Source: Ectocarpus siliculosus
Lineage: Eukaryota > Sar > Phaeophyceae > Ectocarpales > Ectocarpaceae
NCBI GenBank assembly: GCA_000310025.1
Contig: FN648552.1
Span: 94,149 to 158,148 of the forward strand
Direction: 5' to 3'
Length of the DNA: 64,000 nt
Part shown: positions 59,438 through 64,000 of the stretch, piece by piece
Numbering within the stretch: position 1 is the first letter of the stretch
Layout of the letters: each line of letters starts with the position of its first letter
The notes under the pieces: generated by a model
What the model saw: the letters and a program-made list of their open reading frames with translations, nothing else
Database searches by the model: none
What the model was told of the DNA's origin: nothing
Program-made: the position numbers and the translations under genes

Positions 59438-60540
59438 GCTGGCAAGAGACCCGTGGGACGTTTGAGTCGTACGATCCTCTGGCCAACCTGGGGGACATGA
59501 ATCGGCGCCTCGAGGTTGCGTCTACTGCGGCCGGGTTAGACAGGCTGATGATGGTCCACGGCAACGTGGTTTCGGAAGGGCTACCGGGGAGTAACCGGGA
59601 TTTGCTTATTGAGCTGGTGTCCAGTGAAAACACGTGAGCAACAAACCAGTGACGTTGGCGGTTCGGATCTCTCACGGGCCTTCCTGCCTTGAGCCTGGAG
59701 AAGCACCGATGTCTATGTCGGACGACGAGTCCGACTGTATACACAACACGGAGTATTCGTTCAAGGACGGAAAGCTCACCACAGTGTCGAGGGTGTTGGT
59801 ACCTGGACGCATTCCCCGCTCTTGGGCCTTTGCCAGCGTAGTCGTCTCGCCGGACCCATCGTCAACGGGTGTTCACGGAGCAGCAGCAACAACAGGGGAC
59901 TCGGCTTCGGCTTCGGTTTCGGCTTCAGGAGAGCGTTCGAGTGCACTGGTACCTCCAGCCGTTCTTCTAGTTCGTCCTAAGGCACGCAACATGGCACTTC
60001 GGGCGATCGAGAGGTACCTGCATTGTAGCGTAGTTTGTTATTGTTGATGAAAAAATTTCCCTAGTTCACTGTGCGGGTACGCTTTCTGTCTAGTTGTTCC
60101 TTCCCAGCCCCCCTCACCGCCACTAGTCTGAACGCTGGTAAGAGTTTCAATCGTCGAACACGTTTGAGGTTATCTCAAGGCGCGTGAAAGAATCAACCAA
60201 TTCGTATATCATTCCGTTCCGTCACTGACTGCATGGGGTTTGCGCGGAAACCAGAGTGCACGGTGTGTGGGCCGGAGCATGTGAAGAACCTAAATAATGA
60301 TTGGAACGATCAGTAACTGTAGCCCAACGTGCGCGTGTATCCCCAACCCCTTCTGCCCCACCCACCAGATACTCAGCGAAGACGCACGCCTCGATCTCCC
60401 CGAGCCGTATGATGTGTTATCGTACGTGTTCCCGGAGGACATGGATCTTGGGCGGTTTTTTGGGGGAAGTACATGGACATCCTAAGGCCGCCGAGGAAGA
60501 AGGAAATCAAGAAGTGGCTCAAGCTATAACAGTAGTTGAG
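59438..60540 (+). CDS. Exons of an unrecognised protein
   Basis: Three exon-like segments. 59438-59633 (LANLGDMNRRLEVASTAAGL, NVVSEGLPGSNRDLLIELVS) ends at a GTGAGC donor. About 59690-60013 (MSMSDDESDCIHNTEYSFKD, then FASVVVSPDP and a Ser/Ala-rich stretch, ending KARNMALRAIE) ends at a GTACCT donor. About 60370-60530 (ILSEDARLDLPEPYDVLSYV, then FPEDMDLGRFFG) would continue as YMDILRPPRKKEIKKWLKL only after a one-base change in a run of G near 60465. The borders of the middle exon are uncertain. No domain is recognised. The final basic helix-like tail is unusual. If the G-run shift is real, the gene is broken. Confidence 0.45.
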
Positions 60541-62984
60541 TCGTCGGAGGCATACATGTGGGAAGCTCCTGACTAACGGGTATTATCCGTGTTTGTGTTG
60601 GTGTTCTGGTAATATATTTTTTCTGCCCCATGTCGGTGAGTTTAGTTCCGGCGTTTGGTTTCGTTGGGTTTGGGAGGACAGAGAGGGTGCTCTCTCGTCA
60701 GCAACCATCTGCAAGAGATTGGTTTTTGAGAGAAGGAAAATGGACCTGGAACATGCTGCGCAACTCCTGCGTATGTTGTAACATTTGTGAAAACAGTCGG
60801 GAAGTCGTCCGGCACTGGAGGGACATACGTAGTTGGTTCGGTCCCTTGTGTTTTTTTTTGGCGCACATAAACGTGTGCTCAACTCCTTGTTGTGCGTGTT
60901 GCATGATTTCAGGAAGTGGTGAAGGACGCCGGAGCGGATAAATATAGAAAATCAGTTTAGCTCAAATCGCCGGCTAGGCGTTAAGAGATTGAACCGTTGC
61001 AAAATGTGGGCGGTGTTGGATGCATGCGTGCCTGTGTGGATGGACGTCGGCACAGCGTTAAGAAATGCGCGCCGGGTCGAGAGTGCCTGGAAAAATAATT
61101 ATCGACACGTACGTTCCCACTTCCTTATGTTGGACCTTTTCGGGGGGGCGGGGGTCGGTAGTCTAATTCCTACAATAAGCAGGGGGGCTCGGTGTCGGGA
61201 ATATATAATTTCTGTGGGGTTCCTTGTGTACGAGCTATGATCCTTTCTTGGGAAACCCAGAAGCTGTGACCACACGAAAAGGGTAAGTAGTACAACCTAG
61301 TAGAACACGATGTGTCCCCCATATACATACATACGCAGCTTGCGTAAAGTGGGGTCCAAGCAAATAAGTCGGATGTGAAGCAAAGAGTCGAAATATTTTT
61401 GTTCGGTCCATCCCGGGGGGGGGTACGTAAGGTGTGCGGAATAGCTTTTTGCGGGCGCACCCTTGGCCGGGTTGGTATTTTTTGGGGAGATTGTTGTTTC
61501 CGCCGTGGAGGGGACGGGTGGTCACCTCCGCTCGCCTCTATCGTACGTAGTAGAAAAAATACCATGCAAAATATTCGTCATGTACCAAACAAAATACTCC
61601 GGGCAAGTACATCCCTACCGCGTGGGGTAGGGTTCTGTTTCCCACGGTATGCAGAGTTTCATGTGGTGGGTCAGCCGCCAGTAACCATTGCACTCAACGA
61701 CGGAGTACAAAATGAACCGTCACGATATACATGAGATGTCTAGGCACAACAATTTGTCGATTACAACGTTTCTTTGTGCGAGAACGTTTTCGCGATTTTC
61801 TCGCGAACAAGATGTTTTCTCCGAAAAATAATAATAAAACTTGTCAACGAAAATAAATTTCACGTTGGCATTCCAGATCCGACTTTTGATCGTTAGCTCC
61901 TTCAATTCTAATGCTTGCCAAACTAAAAAAACACCGTGACAGCAAACAAATGCCAAGAACAATATTGGAATCCGTTGCGATTGTTGAAATCGGTAAACAA
62001 CACTACCTTTGCTTACGAAAGCAATGAATATGTCCGGCCTTTTCGAGAATAGACTAGGAGGAAAAAAAAAACCGACACAACAACAGCAACCTGGGCCTGG
62101 AGAGACAGGGCGTTCGCCGGTATGTTCGGATTTCGGTAGGGGCACCCCTATTCCGAGAAAAGGCAAGCTTCGTACGATTACCGTCCACCTCGAGACGGGC
62201 TTGGCAACAAGGACGACTTGCCCCCCCGTCCTGTCAAAAGAAGAAAAAAAAACAAGCAATCAGTCGTCCGTACCAACCCCCCCTTCGCCCCCTCGACAGG
62301 TAGAGGCGTTTGGCCATTCTCGTGCCACAGCAGCTCAGTATCATGACCAACCCACCATCATCATCGTCTCTTGTTAGTTAGTTATTATCACCACCACCGT
62401 CCTCCCTCCACCTTCGCCGCGGCACGCATCCCCATGTACTGACTCGAAGGGTACTGGTGGTCGACCCCTCTTGAGACATGGGACCTCCCTCTCCGACCGT
62501 CTCTCTTCCCGGCTGCTCCACCCTCCTGGAGTTCCGGCCCCTCCTCTCCTACTCCACGCCCCCCTCCGCAGCCTCCTGCCGGACCACCTCCTGCAAACCC
62601 GCGCCCTCATTCCGAAACGTCTCGTCCTCCTCTTCCTCCTCCTCCTCTTCCTCCACCTCCTCCTCCTCCTCCATCTCCTCCTCCATCTCCTCTTCTCCCT
62701 CGGCCGGTGGTTTTGAAGCCCACGCCTTACGTTTTGTTCCCACCCTGACGTTCCCACCCTGACGTTGCTTTCGCCTGCTGTGGGGATGTCGTCAACATCG
62801 TCGTTGTCTGGTGCTCCCCCCTTTTTACCCCCGCTGGGACCTTCTTACCGCCGGAGATGAGCGCAGGACACGTTGCTACAACACTGTCCACTTCCTCCCA
62901 CGAGACATCCGGGCAAATTGCGGGGCGGCTGCTGCTGCTGCGTCCACCGGCCGTAGGGCCCTCGACGTAGTCGGGAGAGAACAC
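60541..62984. other. Intergenic stretch
   Basis: No gene supported. At 61255-61345 a sequence resembling 9190-9330 recurs (ACACGATRTGTCCYCCATA, ACGCAGCTTGCGT). A CCT-rich microsatellite at 62626-62702 makes an all-Glu minus-strand frame (EEEMEEEEEVEEEEEEEEED) that may or may not be part of the minus-strand gene at 63190. Confidence 0.35.
62626..62702. repeat. TCC trinucleotide microsatellite
   Basis: TCCTCCTCC-type run with interruptions, translating as Glu-rich or Ser-rich depending on strand and frame. Confidence 0.9.
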
Positions 62985-63190
62985 CCCTCGTAGATCTCGC
63001 CCTTGAACAGGGTGCACAGCTGGCACTTCATGAAGTCGCCGCCTGCTCTGAGATTCAAGTTTGGATAAGTCTTCGCCCAAGTCTTGTAGAAGAAGTCCCG
63101 GCTACACAACTTGACGTCCACGCCCACCGCGACGTCGCGCACGGAGGCCCTTCCGTTGTTGTAGTACCTGCGGTATTCGTGGCACAAGTC
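62985..63190 (-). CDS. Single exon, possible transposase fragment
   Basis: The minus-strand segment has an acceptor (TTTACCGCAG) before 63190 and a GTGTTC donor after 62985. It encodes DLCHEYRRYYNNGRASVRDV, then SRDFFYKTWAKTYPNLNL and FMKCQLCTLFKGEIYEG. The pattern FYKTWxxxxPxLxLR...F.KCxxC is reminiscent of the zinc-binding region in some eukaryotic transposases, but I cannot name the family. No further exon was phased. Downstream Glu-rich sequence (62743-62549) might belong. Confidence 0.4.
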
Positions 63191-64000
63191 CTGCGGTAAA
63201 GAAAGGGAGTGAGTGCAGGCGAAATGGGTACATACACAACATTTAACATACATACATGCATAAATGCATACATACACAAATACGACGTACGCACGTACAT
63301 ACATACCAAGACAATACTGCGCGGCGGCATGGCATAGTTCAAACATAATCTTATGTATCAATACCAACAACTACATATAATATCTCATCAACGATACTTT
63401 CGGCACAGACAGCGTGGGGTTGGGCTATAAAGTACTCGGTGGCAGCAAACTCATGATTATTGAGATGAAGACACCCATCCGCGAGCGAGAACACCACAAC
63501 AACAAGCATCCTACAGCAGCAGCAGTCAGTCGTGCTACTGGTGAAGGAATAATAATGTCGGTCGACGTGGAAGAACAGAGGCACCAAAAACTACAAAGAA
63601 ATACAAAGAAATAGAGATAGAAGAAGTTTATTGCGACAACTCGACAAAAATAATAGTAACTACGACAGAGAGAGGACATAGTATTGTCTAGATACAAAAA
63701 TCTCTATTAATAATGATGACGCAGAGAGTGGGGACGAGGTCATCATCATCAGGCGGTCCCCACACATGTCGGGAGTGATGCCAGTGTCGTCGTCAACCTA
63801 TCTACTATCTATACCTTCTTTAGCTTGATGTACAGACTGCCCGCGCGCTCGAGGAAGGTAGCAACACCATTTCTTATCATGTTCGAGTGTTTTTTTCACC
63901 ACCACCACCGTTCTTCTCGTCGTAGACACCGATGGACAGCAGTGATGAGAGTGGGAGCAATAGTAGGCACGACGAGGCGGGGGGGGGGGGGGGGGGGGTT
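63191..64000. other. Right edge, no gene recognised
   Basis: ACATACATAC-type simple repeats lie at 63225-63305. A run of about 20 G at 63979-63998 ends the window, like the G runs beside the assembly gap at 4305. No coding exon is supported. Confidence 0.4.

Noticed and set aside
62374-62762. Glu-rich, Arg-rich and Ser-rich frames
   Set aside because: All three are translations of the TCC microsatellite. Only a loose link to the minus-strand exon at 63190 remains possible.
1-64000. CRISPR arrays, bacterial operons, rRNA or tRNA genes
   Set aside because: No spaced identical repeats of CRISPR type, no ribosome-binding-site pattern, and no rRNA or confident tRNA cloverleaf was recognised. The genome is eukaryotic in style.

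Overview
The window looks like nuclear DNA of an intron-rich eukaryote. Genes are split into short exons whose GT..AG borders keep reading phase across long introns. There is human-type CCCTAA interstitial telomere sequence, a long CT microsatellite, and many decayed transposable elements. The exon style, the WSC-domain secreted protein and the class I haem peroxidase fit a brown alga (Ectocarpus-like phaeophyte). That assignment is inference from the proteins, not proof. A 100-base assembly gap lies at 4305-4404.

Layout. (1) 471-10472, plus: one large gene of about 12 exons encoding a roughly 1340-residue membrane-anchored protein with cysteine-rich repeats. (2) 11228-18517: a plus-strand scrap of Ty3/gypsy polymerase, then a decayed minus-strand LTR-type element holding gag, a zinc knuckle, protease and a probable integrase tail. 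A clearly recognisable but frameshifted NADAR domain lies between its gag and protease. (3) 18560-24310: intergenic repeats, including 1.6 kb packed with ATCGAT motifs and a CT microsatellite. (4) 24311-28943, plus: an ascorbate-peroxidase-type gene with every catalytic residue present. (5) 28944-34350: an inverted-repeat (foldback) element and a polyglutamine/glycine-rich coding region with internal duplication. (6) 34351-36667, plus: a five-exon gene, all introns phase 0, for a very basic nuclear-type protein. It abuts a decayed plus-strand gypsy element (36722-40890: gag, protease, reverse transcriptase, RNase H). (7) 42850-44150: a tandem array bounded by inverted repeats. (8) 45311-47659, minus: a secreted WSC-domain protein in five exons. 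(9) 52018-53917, minus: a 5'-truncated LINE interrupted by a 260-bp short repeat, with a second copy of the repeat at 56925-57192. (10) 54431-56074, minus: a three-exon OTU plus PIF1-helicase gene fragment of Helitron type. (11) 59438-60540, plus: exons of an unrecognised gene. (12) 62985-63190, minus: a possible transposase exon.

The host genes (1, 4, 6, 8, 11) show no sign of acting in one pathway. They are separated by nested mobile DNA. The observation most worth following is the NADAR domain carried by the minus-strand retroelement. The large cysteine-repeat protein and the OTU-helicase gene come next.
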